A DNA stretch of 64,000 bases from Cyclobacterium salsum (GTDB taxonomy: Bacteria; Bacteroidota; Bacteroidia; Cytophagales; Cyclobacteriaceae), in assembly GCF_010119245.1 (NCBI RefSeq), contig NZ_WNKG01000003.1, positions 124,001 to 188,000 on the forward strand, read 5' to 3'. The notes under the pieces are model-generated. The model ran no database searches. It was not told the DNA's origin and saw nothing but the letters and a program-made list of their open reading frames with translations. The translations under genes were made by a program, and so were the position numbers. How positions within the stretch are numbered: the stretch's first letter is position 1; each line of letters begins with the position of its first letter. This document shows, piece after piece, positions 52,294 through 61,753 of the stretch.

Positions 52294-54189
52294 TTAGTCA
52301 ACCCCTGAATTTAAAAATAAAATCTGAACTTCTACCTTTCTGTCTTCAGGTTGCGCGGAAGGAACCCGGGTTCTGACCAATTGTGCACCGGATTGGCGCT
52401 GAATTCGATCATTTGCGATCCCAAATTCCTCCAGGGCCCCTGCTACCGATTGGGTACGTTTTTCGACCAGATTAAGGTTAAAGGTAATGCTTCCGGTGTG
52501 ATCTGCGTAGCCCTTTAGGGATACGACGGCATCCGGAAAAAGCTCTAGTGTATGGGCTAGCTCCTCTAATTTTGATAACGCAGCTTCGGATAGCTCACTT
52601 TGATTTATTTCAAAATAAATGTCCGTATAAAGGGCAGGCAGACTTAATTCCGTAGCGATGGTGTCTCTTGTTTCGTTCAGGATTACGATTTCCGGCAACC
52701 TGCTACCCGGTAGGGGAAATGGCTCCGACCAGATGGGTACTCTCGGATTTAGCCGAAGCCCGGTTTTTATAGACAGGCTATCGGGACTAACCTGAGGCAC
52801 CAATGCTAGGTCGGAAGAAGCCCTCTCCGTAACTTCTGTACCTGTAGCTCCTTCTGCTGGCCTCCGACCCAAGGGAGCAATGATCGGTACAAATACCCTG
52901 CTGGAGGATCGGTTTTGTTTGGTATTGGAATACCTTTCGGTAGGAAATGATCGGGTTTGTTGTTCCTGTTGGTTTCTTCTTCTAAAATCGGAATAATTTT
53001 CAGGATAGACACGGAAATCCGAATAGGGTTTAGGGTAGTTAGGGTAAACCGGATAGAAGGTAGTAGGAGTGGTGGTTTGCTCCATTTCATCATTCGAATA
53101 ATCGAATTCAGGATAATAGGCCCTGGACTCTAACTGGAAATAACGGTTTTCGAGGCTATCTAATGCAGGAATTTTCGTTTCTGATGCCACAGCACCTTGA
53201 AAATAATAGTTGGCTATCGGTGATTCAAGTGAATCCATCGTACCCGGGCTTTCAACGGTAGGATTAGCGGATATAAACAACTCCGGAACAGCCCTATCCT
53301 GAATGGTGTCGGGCAGGGATGGATTTATCCCACTACTAGGGGAGACTTCGGAGCGAGGCGCTTCCCGGTAGGTCGCAGCGGAGGGACTGATAATACTGGC
53401 TTTAAAGCTAGCCCGATTAGGTGCAAAGCTGAATTTTATACCCAGTTGATGCTGAAATAACCAGTCCCTGTCAGGACCCCGCTGAGCCGGTTGATTTCGG
53501 ATAGCTGCCGGGGAGAAAAAAGCTTCGGAGGCTGGGAAAAGTCGTTCGCCATTCGTTTGCGCATTGGATTGGATAAACAGTTCAAATTGATGGGATAACC
53601 TTAGCCTCAGTCCCAAACCCATGTCCAGGTAAGATCGCTCCCCGGAATGATTTTGTCCGGTCACTAATCCGTTTTCTATTCCAGAAGAGCCCTGCAAGGG
53701 ATTACCTGCTACCGGTTTGAGGGTTTGGCTTTCCCAGGTACGCCAACCCATTCCTATAAGCGCATAGGGTGCCAGGAGGGATGTTTCCGGAAGTATTTTG
53801 CCGTTGTCCATCCGAAAGATCAATGCCGAACCAATATTCCAAAGGCTAGACTTGTAATGAGTGGAATGGTATTGGCTAGGGTGGAAGTTCGAAAATTCCA
53901 TGCCATTACCCGCCAAAGCCTGCCTGCCGCCATGAATGGAAAGCCCCAGGCCAGCCCTCAGACGTTTCTCAAGGCTTATATTCCAATTTGATTCCGGCAC
54001 TACGGGGAAAGATGTACGGAATGCTTCCGGTATATCGGCGGATTTTTGCAACCGATACGTACTCAGTTGACCATAGTAATTGGTATAACCCGTAGCAATG
54101 CCCAATCGCCAACGATATTGTTGGGAAAAAACTTCTGTTAACAGAAGAAAATAGGTAAGGAAAAGCAAGATACTGCTTCTGATCATCAT
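52294..54189 (-). CDS. OmpA-family outer-membrane protein
   Basis: The 631-residue protein has a signal peptide (LLTEVFSQ) and an N-terminal barrel part (RLGIATGYTNYYGQLST, LGLSIHGGRQAL, LGLRLRLSHQFELFIQ). A long low-complexity Ser/Pro/Tyr-rich linker (about 265-480) follows. The C-terminal OmpA-like peptidoglycan-binding domain reads LSEAALSKLEELAHTLELFPDAVVSLKGYADHTG ... EKRTQSV (about 535-630). It links the outer membrane to the wall. It is six bases downstream of the next gene, so they form an operon. Confidence 0.8.
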   Translation of the reverse strand: MMIRSSILLFLTYFLLLTEVFSQQYRWRLGIATGYTNYYGQLSTYRLQKSADIPEAFRTSFPVVPESNWNISLEKRLRAGLGLSIHGGRQALAGNGMEFSNFHPSQYHSTHYKSSLWNIGSALIFRMDNGKILPETSLLAPYALIGMGWRTWESQTLKPVAGNPLQGSSGIENGLVTGQNHSGERSYLDMGLGLRLRLSHQFELFIQSNAQTNGERLFPASEAFFSPAAIRNQPAQRGPDRDWLFQHQLGIKFSFAPNRASFKASIISPSAATYREAPRSEVSPSSGINPSLPDTIQDRAVPELFISANPTVESPGTMDSLESPIANYYFQGAVASETKIPALDSLENRYFQLESRAYYPEFDYSNDEMEQTTTPTTFYPVYPNYPKPYSDFRVYPENYSDFRRRNQQEQQTRSFPTERYSNTKQNRSSSRVFVPIIAPLGRRPAEGATGTEVTERASSDLALVPQVSPDSLSIKTGLRLNPRVPIWSEPFPLPGSRLPEIVILNETRDTIATELSLPALYTDIYFEINQSELSEAALSKLEELAHTLELFPDAVVSLKGYADHTGSITFNLNLVEKRTQSVAGALEEFGIANDRIQRQSGAQLVRTRVPSAQPEDRKVEVQILFLNSGVD

Positions 54190-54195
54190 CTGTTT

Positions 54196-55359
54196 TTATT
54201 TTCGTAATCCCAACCAAAGGCTGAATTCGGCGCTGAAGCCAACAAAGGGATATAATGTGATGTTCTCAATATTGGAATTTACATCGGTAGCGGTGAGGAC
54301 TGCCCCGGCGTTGAATCGCAAAACCCGGAATAAACTGTAACCCAGCCCTACATAAACGGGCCTTCCGATGAGCGGGCCGCTGATTTCCGTTTGATTGCTA
54401 TCCCTCATATTGCTGAAAAACACGCCGGTTGAAAGGGAAGCATTGCCCAATATCTTGGTGAAATTTTTGTTACCCAGAGGGACAGAGATACCACCAAAGG
54501 CGGAGGTTCCGTAATCCAGATTATTAAAATCTCCACTGAAATAGGTTCCCGCATACCCAATACTCAAAGGGAGGTAATAGGGTTTGTTTTCCGTGGGGTA
54601 ATTTTCAATTACCCGAACATCTACCAGCATCAACATTTGATTACGCAGGTATTGACTCGTCTCTGACTTAAGAAGGTTAATTAACTCTTGTTTTAACTGA
54701 TTTGTAAAGAGGGCCTGATCCTGTATATCCGGATTCGTTTTTTTCGAAAGTAAATTAAATCGGGCCTTATTTAACTTAATGCCATGTATTTGATCTATTT
54801 TTTGCTTAACAACATCTGAAAACCCCTCAAATTCCTGGTCTAGCGGATGCAGGTAGTTTTTTAAGCCCTGTCGTACAATCTCATTCAGGTGGTCTACCAT
54901 GGTATTCGGCCTGCTCAAGGATTGTGTGCCTCGCTTCCCAGCCAGAATGGTGGCCTGAACGTAACTTTCCAGATTTTCATGCAAGGCATCCCGCAGAGAA
55001 AGGGTCTCCTCGGAGTCTGACTCGCTGTAAAAGTAAAATTTCAGGGTATAGTTATCACTGCTGCGTAAGGGGTAGGCAACAAAAATTTCGTAATTTTGGG
55101 GACTACTTTGATAAGGGGCCTTCCAGAAATAAAAGTCTGCCTGGTTTTCATTCTTTTTACTCTTGAAAATCTTGAGCTCCACCCGTTTGATACCGGTAGG
55201 TAAATTCCCCTCTACATAAAAAGGTGCTTCAGAGGGCAGGGGTAAACCACCGTTCAGTTGATTTTTTTCCGTCGAAAATACAATCGATTGATGCTGCGCC
55301 TGAACTGAAACCGATAGGAGAACTAAGACAACGATCCATAAATATTTTTTCATATGCAT
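54196..55359 (-). CDS. Outer-membrane protein of unknown function
   Basis: The 387-residue protein has a signal (VQAQ). Its N-terminal half is a charged globular domain with an Ig-like start (FYVEGNLPTGIKRVELKIFKSK). A second part has long helical segments (HENLESYVQATI ... MVDHLNEIVRQGLKNYL). The C-terminal ~130 residues form a barrel (YYLPLSIGYAGTYFSGDF, LFRVLRFNAGAVLTATDVN) ending AEFSLWLGLRK. Start may be Met1 or Met3. Six bases separate it from the OmpA-family gene, suggesting a joint envelope role. Confidence 0.6.
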   Translation of the reverse strand: MHMKKYLWIVVLVLLSVSVQAQHQSIVFSTEKNQLNGGLPLPSEAPFYVEGNLPTGIKRVELKIFKSKKNENQADFYFWKAPYQSSPQNYEIFVAYPLRSSDNYTLKFYFYSESDSEETLSLRDALHENLESYVQATILAGKRGTQSLSRPNTMVDHLNEIVRQGLKNYLHPLDQEFEGFSDVVKQKIDQIHGIKLNKARFNLLSKKTNPDIQDQALFTNQLKQELINLLKSETSQYLRNQMLMLVDVRVIENYPTENKPYYLPLSIGYAGTYFSGDFNNLDYGTSAFGGISVPLGNKNFTKILGNASLSTGVFFSNMRDSNQTEISGPLIGRPVYVGLGYSLFRVLRFNAGAVLTATDVNSNIENITLYPFVGFSAEFSLWLGLRK

Positions 55360-55934
55360 GATTAGAATAGTGATTTTTTAAAGGTTAGAATCAGCCTACC
55401 TGGGAAAAAAAATCGAATAAGCATCAAATAGTTTAAAAAAATATGCAAAAACTAAGCCGAATATTCCTCAATTGAACTTTTATTTGGGTTTCCGGGGAAG
55501 TTTAAGTTGGTGTTTTTTAGAAAAAGGTATGGCGCTTATTATCTAAATTGGATTTTTCGGCCTAAAAACATAGATGAAAACTGAATTTGGAGGTGTAATC
55601 GGCGTCCTTTGGCATTTTCGGCGTAAGAACGAAAATGCATAACCTGAGTTCATGCTAAATAAACCCAGATCAGTAGGCTAGGTCAGGGCAGCGAAAGCCG
55701 TGGCAATCTCCAATGTAGCGAGACTGCCAATCCTTTTCCCGCCCCAGCAGCTGGATATAGGGGTTCCCAGTGAGTAACTTGGCGGGTTTTTTACATTCAT
55801 CTGGCCAAACTCCAAGTGCGTAGGTATTCTTGTTTTTTAAATATTTGTACCGGAAATTGGAAAGGTAAATTTTCCAAAAATCGAAACGGTTACAAATGGG
55901 AGTCAAAAAGTCCAAATAAATAGCCTAAAGGAAC
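55360..55934. other. Intergenic with possible dispersed-repeat remnant
   Basis: No convincing gene is present. The stretch about 55684-55730 contains, on the minus strand, GAGATTGCCACGGCTTTCGC, which resembles the widespread genomic repeat with GAGATTGCCACG and a nearby CGAAGGAGCGCA-type arm. A minus-strand open frame of 81 codons at 55670-55915 reads through it and is most likely chance. Confidence 0.35.
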
Positions 55935-55965
55935 AAAAAAAGGTTGCCCCATAGAGGCAACCTTT
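55935..55965 (-). terminator. Terminator of the HEAT/DUF1080 operon
   Basis: On the minus strand AAAGGTTGCC (55956-55965) pairs with GGCAACCTTT (55939-55948), followed by a T-run (55935-55941). It is 23 bases past the stop of the gene starting at 59401. Confidence 0.8.
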
Positions 55966-55987
55966 GTATTGTTTTGAAGGGCGTATT

Positions 55988-58900
55988 TTATAGTTCTTTC
56001 ACTCGGATGTTTTTGAAAAACACCACGTCTCCGTGTCCGAGGAAACCGATGTGTCCTTTTTCCCGGAAAAGTCCTGGATGCTCTCGTCCGTCAAGCGTTC
56101 CATTTTCCTTTGCTTCGGCAATGTTTACATCCAATATTTCGGTACCGTTAAGGATTACCTGAATCCGGTCTCCCTCTACAATCACTTCCTGATAGTTCCA
56201 TTCGCCCACGGGGTTTTGATGACCCTTGGTGGCAGCAGCAACACCATACAAGGAGCCGTGGTATTGGTATTCTTTTAATTCGCTATAAATTTCAGCTGTA
56301 TCATCCAAAATCTGCAATTCCATCCCTGCATAGGCCGCATCCCCTTCCAGTGGGGCGCGAATTCCGAGACCGTTATTGGCTCCCGGGGTAAGTTTGAATT
56401 CAAATCGGAAGACGAAATCGCTGTATTCCTTTTCTGTCATCAGATTGCCTTGTCCACCTCTGTCGGGGTATATGGCCAATACCCCATTGTCCACAACGTA
56501 GTCCGTTTTGTTTCCAGTCCATTTGCCCAGGTCAGTGCCGTCAAATAACACCTCAAATCCAGCGTCCTTTTCTTCCTCGCTCAGCTCAAACTTAGGAGCA
56601 CCTGTCAATTCCCGGATATAGATATCCCGGTAGGCTACATAGGTACCGTGCGCCTGCAATTCAATTTGTCCTTCCGGGAAAATGGATTGCTCCCGGTCCC
56701 AGTAGTTTTCCAAGGGAACCTCGTCCACGACCAATTTCCCGTTGAGGTAGACCGTCACCTTCTCTCCCTGCATGCGGATGTGGAAGGTGTTCCATTCTCC
56801 TACCGGGTTGTCCGCCACTTTAAGCGGTTTGCTTGGGTACGTTTGGTTGTTGTACAAGCCGCCGGAACCAACTTCTGCTCCCACATCGGTACGGGCGGTA
56901 TCCCAGATTTGAACCTGCGGGGTACCTCGCACGTAAATGCCAGCATCCCCATCCTCGGTGATTTTCCAGTCAACAAACAGTTCGAAGTCGCCAAAGTCTT
57001 TTGTGGTGGCAATGTTTTGGCCTTCTCCTGTGAATATCAATAGGCCGTCTTCGGCCTTCCAGCCCGCTTCCATGATTTCATCCGCTTTGGCCTGCTCTCT
57101 TGAAAGGGTTTGCTCGTTCATTTCTGATCGTTCGATGGGATTGCTAAATACCCCTTTCCAACCGTCCAGGTTTTCCCCGTTGAATAAGGAATAGTATCCT
57201 TTACCTTCCGGCATTTCATCCAGGTATTTCTGTAGAGAGGTTTTGTAATATTGGCTGTCCTGTCCGCTGATGACATCGATGGTTTTTTCTACCATATTCC
57301 GCACCTTTTCTCCATAAATGGCTTCGTTATTTAGAACGATGTTCATAACGGCCCTGGCAGCAGCTTGCTGGTAAGCGGCTGCTTCCTGGTATTCGCTGGC
57401 TACCAACAGCGCTTGAAAAGTAGGGTAGTTTCCCAGTTGACCTAGAGCAGCCAAAACCGTTTCATCGGATTCAGCCAATTCCAGGGCATTGCGGAGCATC
57501 AGTACTTTTTGGGTATCTGTTTCTTCCATAGTGGGCACCAGGCGAACGAAACCCATCAGGGCATTCTCTCTCAGGGCATCGCTGCTTGCCTGCCTGGCGA
57601 TGTCCAACAAGGCTCCTGCTGCCAGGGGATCCTCCGCCTGGTTCAGGGCGCTTACCACGGCCTGCTGCCGTCCAGCGTTTCCATTCTCGTAAATATCTTT
57701 GAGCTTTTCCAACGCTACCTCTCCACCTGTCTTGGCCAACACTTTATAAAGGTAGGCTTGCTTGGAATCCGGAAGCTGCGGCAATAAATCCATGGCCCAC
57801 TGGGTTTCGGCCGTCCGATCATCTTTTTGGGCGTTGGCCACAATAATGGCTTCCTGTATTTTGTTCAGGTTGTCAGGAGATTGTTCCTCTCTCAACAAGG
57901 CTACCAGCCGGTCCAGGTTCCGGGGTGTGGCCATTTTCGAAAGGGCTGTTAGGGCCGCTTCTTTTACCGCGGGTTCATTCCCCGTAGCAGCGTCAAAAAC
58001 CGTCTCGATCTGATCCTCGGCAGCCCGTGATGCCAGCAAGTTTATCAGCACCGTCTTTTTATCAGGAGATGCTCCTTGCATTTTTCCGGCAATAGCTGCC
58101 GGTACCTGCGATCCTTTCATGGTTTTTAAAGCCGTTACCAGCGCTTCTGTTTCGCTTTCATTGCTGGAAGTTTCCAATCTGTCCAACAGCGCATCCAGGG
58201 CGAGGTTATCGCCGGCGGTCACGACGGAAGCGATGCTTGCCATCCGTACCTCCAGATCAGTGCTCTCAAGGTAGGGTAAAATGGCCTGCGCCACGGCTGG
58301 ATTTTTTACATTTCCCATCCTTCGGATAATGGCTGCTTTTGCTGCTGCCGATCCCTTATCCAGATTTGATTTCCAATCATCCAGATTAGAAATAAGCGCT
58401 TCATCAGTAAGCAATTTCAACGCAGATCCTCTAAATCGGGGATGGTCATCCAAAGCTGCTTTCATTAATAGCTTTTGACTTTTTTCAGGTTGCATTGGGA
58501 CCATTAGCCCCAGGGCAGCAGCTTTGGTGTGGTACTGATTGGTAGTTTCCGTTTTTTTATAAACTTTTTTAGCCAGTTTATAAGCTTTTTTGGCTTCTCC
58601 TTTTTCCTCCAGGTTGGCGATGTATCGTATGTATAATCCGGAGGCATTGCTGGGATCATAGGTGAAATCGGCCATTTCTGCGGCGGCATAAAGGGTTTTG
58701 GCACTTCCCGGATCTGCCTGGCTCGACAGGGCAAAGAGGGCTACTTTTTTCAATTCCGGATTGACTGAAGCGGCATAGTTTGTAAGTTCTTCTACCGCTT
58801 CGGAGCTGTCGAAACTGCCCAGAGCCTCGATGTAACTGGCTTTTTTGTCATCCTGATCAGAAGCACCCAACGCCAGAATCAGGGACCTTTCGGCCGATTC

Positions 58901-59401
58901 CGAGCCGATGTTGGCCATTACGCGAGCGGCGGTTCCTGAAAGCCGGTCGTCCTGCAAAAACGCTTCCACATAGGGCACGGCATCTTCCTTTCCAATCCAC
59001 TTAAACTGGGTCAATAGGAAATTTTTTGCTTCGGGGTCTTCCAGCTGATCAAGCGCTTTTCCGTAGGCTTGAACGGCCATGCGTGCCAGGTTTTCGCGAG
59101 ACGGGTGACTGGCATAAAAGGCAAAACCCGCCAAGGCGTATTCCAGTTGTGCATTTGATGTTCCTGGTTTTAACATTAACGCCAGTTGGGTTATGCCATC
59201 CTGGCCCAGGTCTTCCATTTGGCGCATGGCATTTTGCAGGGCTTGAGCGTCGGCCGCCGGAAAGCGGTTGAGCAGGTCGGCTATCTTGGTGGCGGTCGTC
59301 CGCCCATCATCGAGTTGGTTTTGTGCCTGGCTGAAAAATGCCTGTCCAACGGCCAGGCACAGTACCAATGCTACTTTAAGTAATGAATATCTTTGCATCA
59401 T
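55988..59401 (-). CDS. Large secreted protein with HEAT repeats and two DUF1080 domains
   Basis: The 1137-residue protein has a signal peptide (AFFSQAQ). About 700 residues of alpha-helical HEAT-like repeats follow (for example ALGAFDSSEAVEELTNYA-type units). Then come two DUF1080 (3-keto-disaccharide hydrolase) domains: one near 735-940 (YYSLFNGENLDGWKG ... GDAGIYVRGTPQVQIWD) and one near 950-1137 (FEVLFDGTDLGKWTG ... NNGLGIRAP). DUF1080 proteins have a concanavalin-like fold and some, such as 3-keto-glycoside hydrolases, split 3-keto-sugars. The gene lies 28 bases downstream of a Gfo/Idh/MocA oxidoreductase, likely in one operon, and ends in a terminator. Fusion of two domains is an oddity. 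Confidence 0.85.
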   Translation of the reverse strand: MMQRYSLLKVALVLCLAVGQAFFSQAQNQLDDGRTTATKIADLLNRFPAADAQALQNAMRQMEDLGQDGITQLALMLKPGTSNAQLEYALAGFAFYASHPSRENLARMAVQAYGKALDQLEDPEAKNFLLTQFKWIGKEDAVPYVEAFLQDDRLSGTAARVMANIGSESAERSLILALGASDQDDKKASYIEALGSFDSSEAVEELTNYAASVNPELKKVALFALSSQADPGSAKTLYAAAEMADFTYDPSNASGLYIRYIANLEEKGEAKKAYKLAKKVYKKTETTNQYHTKAAALGLMVPMQPEKSQKLLMKAALDDHPRFRGSALKLLTDEALISNLDDWKSNLDKGSAAAKAAIIRRMGNVKNPAVAQAILPYLESTDLEVRMASIASVVTAGDNLALDALLDRLETSSNESETEALVTALKTMKGSQVPAAIAGKMQGASPDKKTVLINLLASRAAEDQIETVFDAATGNEPAVKEAALTALSKMATPRNLDRLVALLREEQSPDNLNKIQEAIIVANAQKDDRTAETQWAMDLLPQLPDSKQAYLYKVLAKTGGEVALEKLKDIYENGNAGRQQAVVSALNQAEDPLAAGALLDIARQASSDALRENALMGFVRLVPTMEETDTQKVLMLRNALELAESDETVLAALGQLGNYPTFQALLVASEYQEAAAYQQAAARAVMNIVLNNEAIYGEKVRNMVEKTIDVISGQDSQYYKTSLQKYLDEMPEGKGYYSLFNGENLDGWKGVFSNPIERSEMNEQTLSREQAKADEIMEAGWKAEDGLLIFTGEGQNIATTKDFGDFELFVDWKITEDGDAGIYVRGTPQVQIWDTARTDVGAEVGSGGLYNNQTYPSKPLKVADNPVGEWNTFHIRMQGEKVTVYLNGKLVVDEVPLENYWDREQSIFPEGQIELQAHGTYVAYRDIYIRELTGAPKFELSEEEKDAGFEVLFDGTDLGKWTGNKTDYVVDNGVLAIYPDRGGQGNLMTEKEYSDFVFRFEFKLTPGANNGLGIRAPLEGDAAYAGMELQILDDTAEIYSELKEYQYHGSLYGVAAATKGHQNPVGEWNYQEVIVEGDRIQVILNGTEILDVNIAEAKENGTLDGREHPGLFREKGHIGFLGHGDVVFFKNIRVKEL

Positions 59402-59429
59402 TCTATAATTCCTTTAAAATTAGTTGGAT

Positions 59430-60695
59430 CTATATGGTGTAGGGTGCCCGCATGGGTTGATCAATAAGCCTATTGGCTCCTTCATCGTTGATAAACACTT
59501 GTTTTACCGGGTCAAATTCCAGGTCTCTGCCCAGGCGAAGGGCTACCAGACCCATGTTGACCAGCGTGCAGGAGCGATGCCCGTTTTGTTCATTTAAGGC
59601 AAATTTCTGGCGGGTTCTTACGGCTTCTACAAAGTCAGTAACCTGGGGCGCTGGATCGGGAAATTGAGCTAATTTGCGCTCCATATTAGGAATGTCTGAC
59701 TTGAATCCCCGATAGAGCTTACCCTCCGGCCCTTCGATATAAGGCGCTTCTGTGGTTCCTTCCCCGTCTAAAATTATCTGACAACCATCGTCGTAGGTAT
59801 AGGTGATTTTTCGCCAGGTACCTACCGCATCCGGGTGTTGCTGCGGCGCATCAATTTCTACCTTCACCGGGTTGGTTTGGTCTTTTCCCAGAAAATACTG
59901 GATGGGATCCATGTAATGTTGTCCCATATCGCCCAAGCCACCTCCGTCGTAATCCCAGTAACCCCTGAAGGTGCCGTGGGTACGGTGGTCGTGGTAAGGC
60001 TTATAAGGAGCAGGGCCCAGCCAGCGCTCGTAGTCCAATTCCTGAGGAACGGGCATGGTGTCCAGACCGGTTCGGCCTACCCAGTAGAACTTCCAATCAA
60101 ATCCAGTCAGTTTTCCAACGGTGACCTTTAGCGGCCAACCCAACATGCCGGAATCAACCAGTTTTTTGATGTTCTTCACTTCCGTATTCATACCGTAAAA
60201 ATTGGCATCGAAGCGAAACCAGGTATTCAGTCGGAAGATATTGCCGTGTTGTTTGACAGCTTCCACCACTTTTTTCCCTTCGCCTATGGTACGGGTCATC
60301 GGTTTTTCACACCAGATATCCTTTCCCTCCCGGGCTGCGTCCACAGCCATAATTCCATGCCAATGAGGCGGTGTAGCAATGTGGACGATGTCTACTTCGG
60401 GTAGCTGAATCAATTCCCGGTAATCGGAAAAGGTCTTGACTCCCTGACCCAAGGTTTCCTGGGCAATACCGATATGGCGCGTGTCCACATCGCAAATAGC
60501 TACGGTCTTGGTTCCGGCATATTTAAAGTGACCCCTACCCATGCCGCCAACACCAATAACCCCCTTGGTAAGGTGATCACTTGGTGCAAGGTAACCTTTT
60601 CCTAGCACGTGTCGGGGTACAAGGCTGATGCCCCCCAAGGCCAGAAGGCTTCCCTTCACAAAGCTTCTTCTGGATTTTTTTGAATTATTGCTCAT
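59430..60695 (-). CDS. Tat-exported Gfo/Idh/MocA-family oxidoreductase
   Basis: The 421-residue enzyme begins with a twin-arginine signal (KKSRRSFVKGSLLALGGISL), so it is folded before export. The Rossmann part has VIGVGGMGRGHF and the EKP motif (WCEKPMTRT). The C-terminal sugar-binding domain includes GGGLGDMGQHYMDPIQYFLG. It likely oxidises or isomerises a sugar at C3 with bound NAD. Placed directly before the DUF1080 gene on the same strand, it could form 3-keto-glycosides that the latter cleaves (inferred). Confidence 0.88.
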   Translation of the reverse strand: MSNNSKKSRRSFVKGSLLALGGISLVPRHVLGKGYLAPSDHLTKGVIGVGGMGRGHFKYAGTKTVAICDVDTRHIGIAQETLGQGVKTFSDYRELIQLPEVDIVHIATPPHWHGIMAVDAAREGKDIWCEKPMTRTIGEGKKVVEAVKQHGNIFRLNTWFRFDANFYGMNTEVKNIKKLVDSGMLGWPLKVTVGKLTGFDWKFYWVGRTGLDTMPVPQELDYERWLGPAPYKPYHDHRTHGTFRGYWDYDGGGLGDMGQHYMDPIQYFLGKDQTNPVKVEIDAPQQHPDAVGTWRKITYTYDDGCQIILDGEGTTEAPYIEGPEGKLYRGFKSDIPNMERKLAQFPDPAPQVTDFVEAVRTRQKFALNEQNGHRSCTLVNMGLVALRLGRDLEFDPVKQVFINDEGANRLIDQPMRAPYTI

Positions 60696-60865
60696 ATTTC
60701 TATAAAATTTTTCTGAACTATTAGTACGTGAATATATTTCCTTGCGGAAGGATAAACAAATAAAATGGGACTTCAGGTAAAATTTTGCTGTGAATATAAC
60801 AATTTCAGCCTTTTTGGAATGATTTTGGTTCTGATTAGCATCAAAGAAACCAAAATAATCAAACC

Positions 60866-61090
60866 ATGAGCACCGAAAAAAATCAAGATAAACAGCCTGA
60901 AAATTTTAAAGACAACAGCTTTGACGAGGCCCAGGAAGAAGCCCGTGATGGAAAGGGACCCAAATCTGCCGATTCGAAGAAAAAGAAAAAATCGAAAGAA
61001 GAAAAAGCAAAGGATGAATTGATGCGCGCCAAGGAAGCTGACAAAGAATGGAGCAGTGAAAGCGATCGGTTCCGAAGAGATAATGCCTAA
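60866..61090 (+). CDS. Small highly charged hypothetical protein
   Basis: The 74-residue protein is nearly all Lys, Glu, Asp, Ser and Ala, with a basic run (SADSKKKKKSKEEKAKDE), so it is probably disordered and cytoplasmic. No family was recognised. Twelve bases separate it from the gene at 61103 and a joint operon is likely. Confidence 0.55.
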   Translation: MSTEKNQDKQPENFKDNSFDEAQEEARDGKGPKSADSKKKKKSKEEKAKDELMRAKEADKEWSSESDRFRRDNA

Positions 61091-61102
61091 ACCAAAACAG
61101 CC

Positions 61103-61357
61103 ATGCCTGACAAAAAAATACCCCAAATAAAAAATGAAGATCAGTATGAAGCGTTACGGGATCAAGGGTATAGCAAGGAAAAATCCGCCCGTATTGCCAA
61201 CACCCCTGACCAGGTAGCAGGCAAGAAGGGAGGAAAAGCTCCAGCTTACGAAGAATGGACGCGGGACGAATTGTACGACAAAGCCCGCGAAATAGGCCTG
61301 TCTGGCATTAGTAACCTCCGCAAAAAGGAGTTAATAGAAAGGTTGAGGAACCACTAA
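61103..61357 (+). CDS. Small DUF7218/Rho-N-like protein
   Basis: The 84-residue protein has an N-terminal segment IKNEDQYEALRDQGYSKEKSARIANTP like DUF7218. Its C-terminal SAP/Rho-N-type helix-turn-helix reads WTRDELYDKAREIGLSGISNLRKKELIERLRNH. Rho-N domains bind nucleic acid, so a small nucleic-acid-binding protein is likely. It is co-oriented with and 12 bases from the preceding charged protein. Confidence 0.75.
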   Translation: MPDKKIPQIKNEDQYEALRDQGYSKEKSARIANTPDQVAGKKGGKAPAYEEWTRDELYDKAREIGLSGISNLRKKELIERLRNH

Positions 61358-61365
61358 TCCTCTCG

Positions 61366-61608
61366 CTACTGCTGCTTATCTTCCTCCTCTTTCCTTTTCT
61401 TCATGGCTTTTCTCCAGAAAAAATAGCCAATAATGACTAGAATCGGAAGAATGATAAAGATCACCAAGTTACTGGTGTCGCTCAAATCTACTGGACCCCG
61501 TGGTTTGGGAATTCCGGGTTGAACCTGAGCATATGCCTGTGATCCGGAAAGGAATAAAATGAAGGAGGTCAACAGGCGGGGTTTTAGAAAATTTAGTAAC
61601 TGTTTCAT
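61366..61608 (-). CDS. Small membrane protein with signal peptide
   Basis: The 80-residue protein starts with a signal sequence (FILFLSGSQAYAQ) and has a single transmembrane helix (LVIFIILPILVIIGYFFW) followed by a basic tail (RKAMKKRKEEEDK). The tail is cytoplasmic by the positive-inside rule. No known family; possibly a small regulator or accessory subunit. Confidence 0.6.
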   Translation of the reverse strand: MKQLLNFLKPRLLTSFILFLSGSQAYAQVQPGIPKPRGPVDLSDTSNLVIFIILPILVIIGYFFWRKAMKKRKEEEDKQQ

Positions 61609-61753
61609 ACCCTAATAAGCACAAATAACAAGCCAAAATCTGAAGAAAAAGAAGGAATTGTAGCTAAGGAAGGGAAGTAGCCAAATATACCAGGTCAGTG
61701 ATCCTACCTAGCTATCTGCTAGCCCACCCTTCAAAATTGGAAAATGAGCCCGA

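Noticed and set aside
55670-55915. 81-residue minus-strand ORF
   Set aside because: Overlaps a likely dispersed-repeat remnant and shows no family features.
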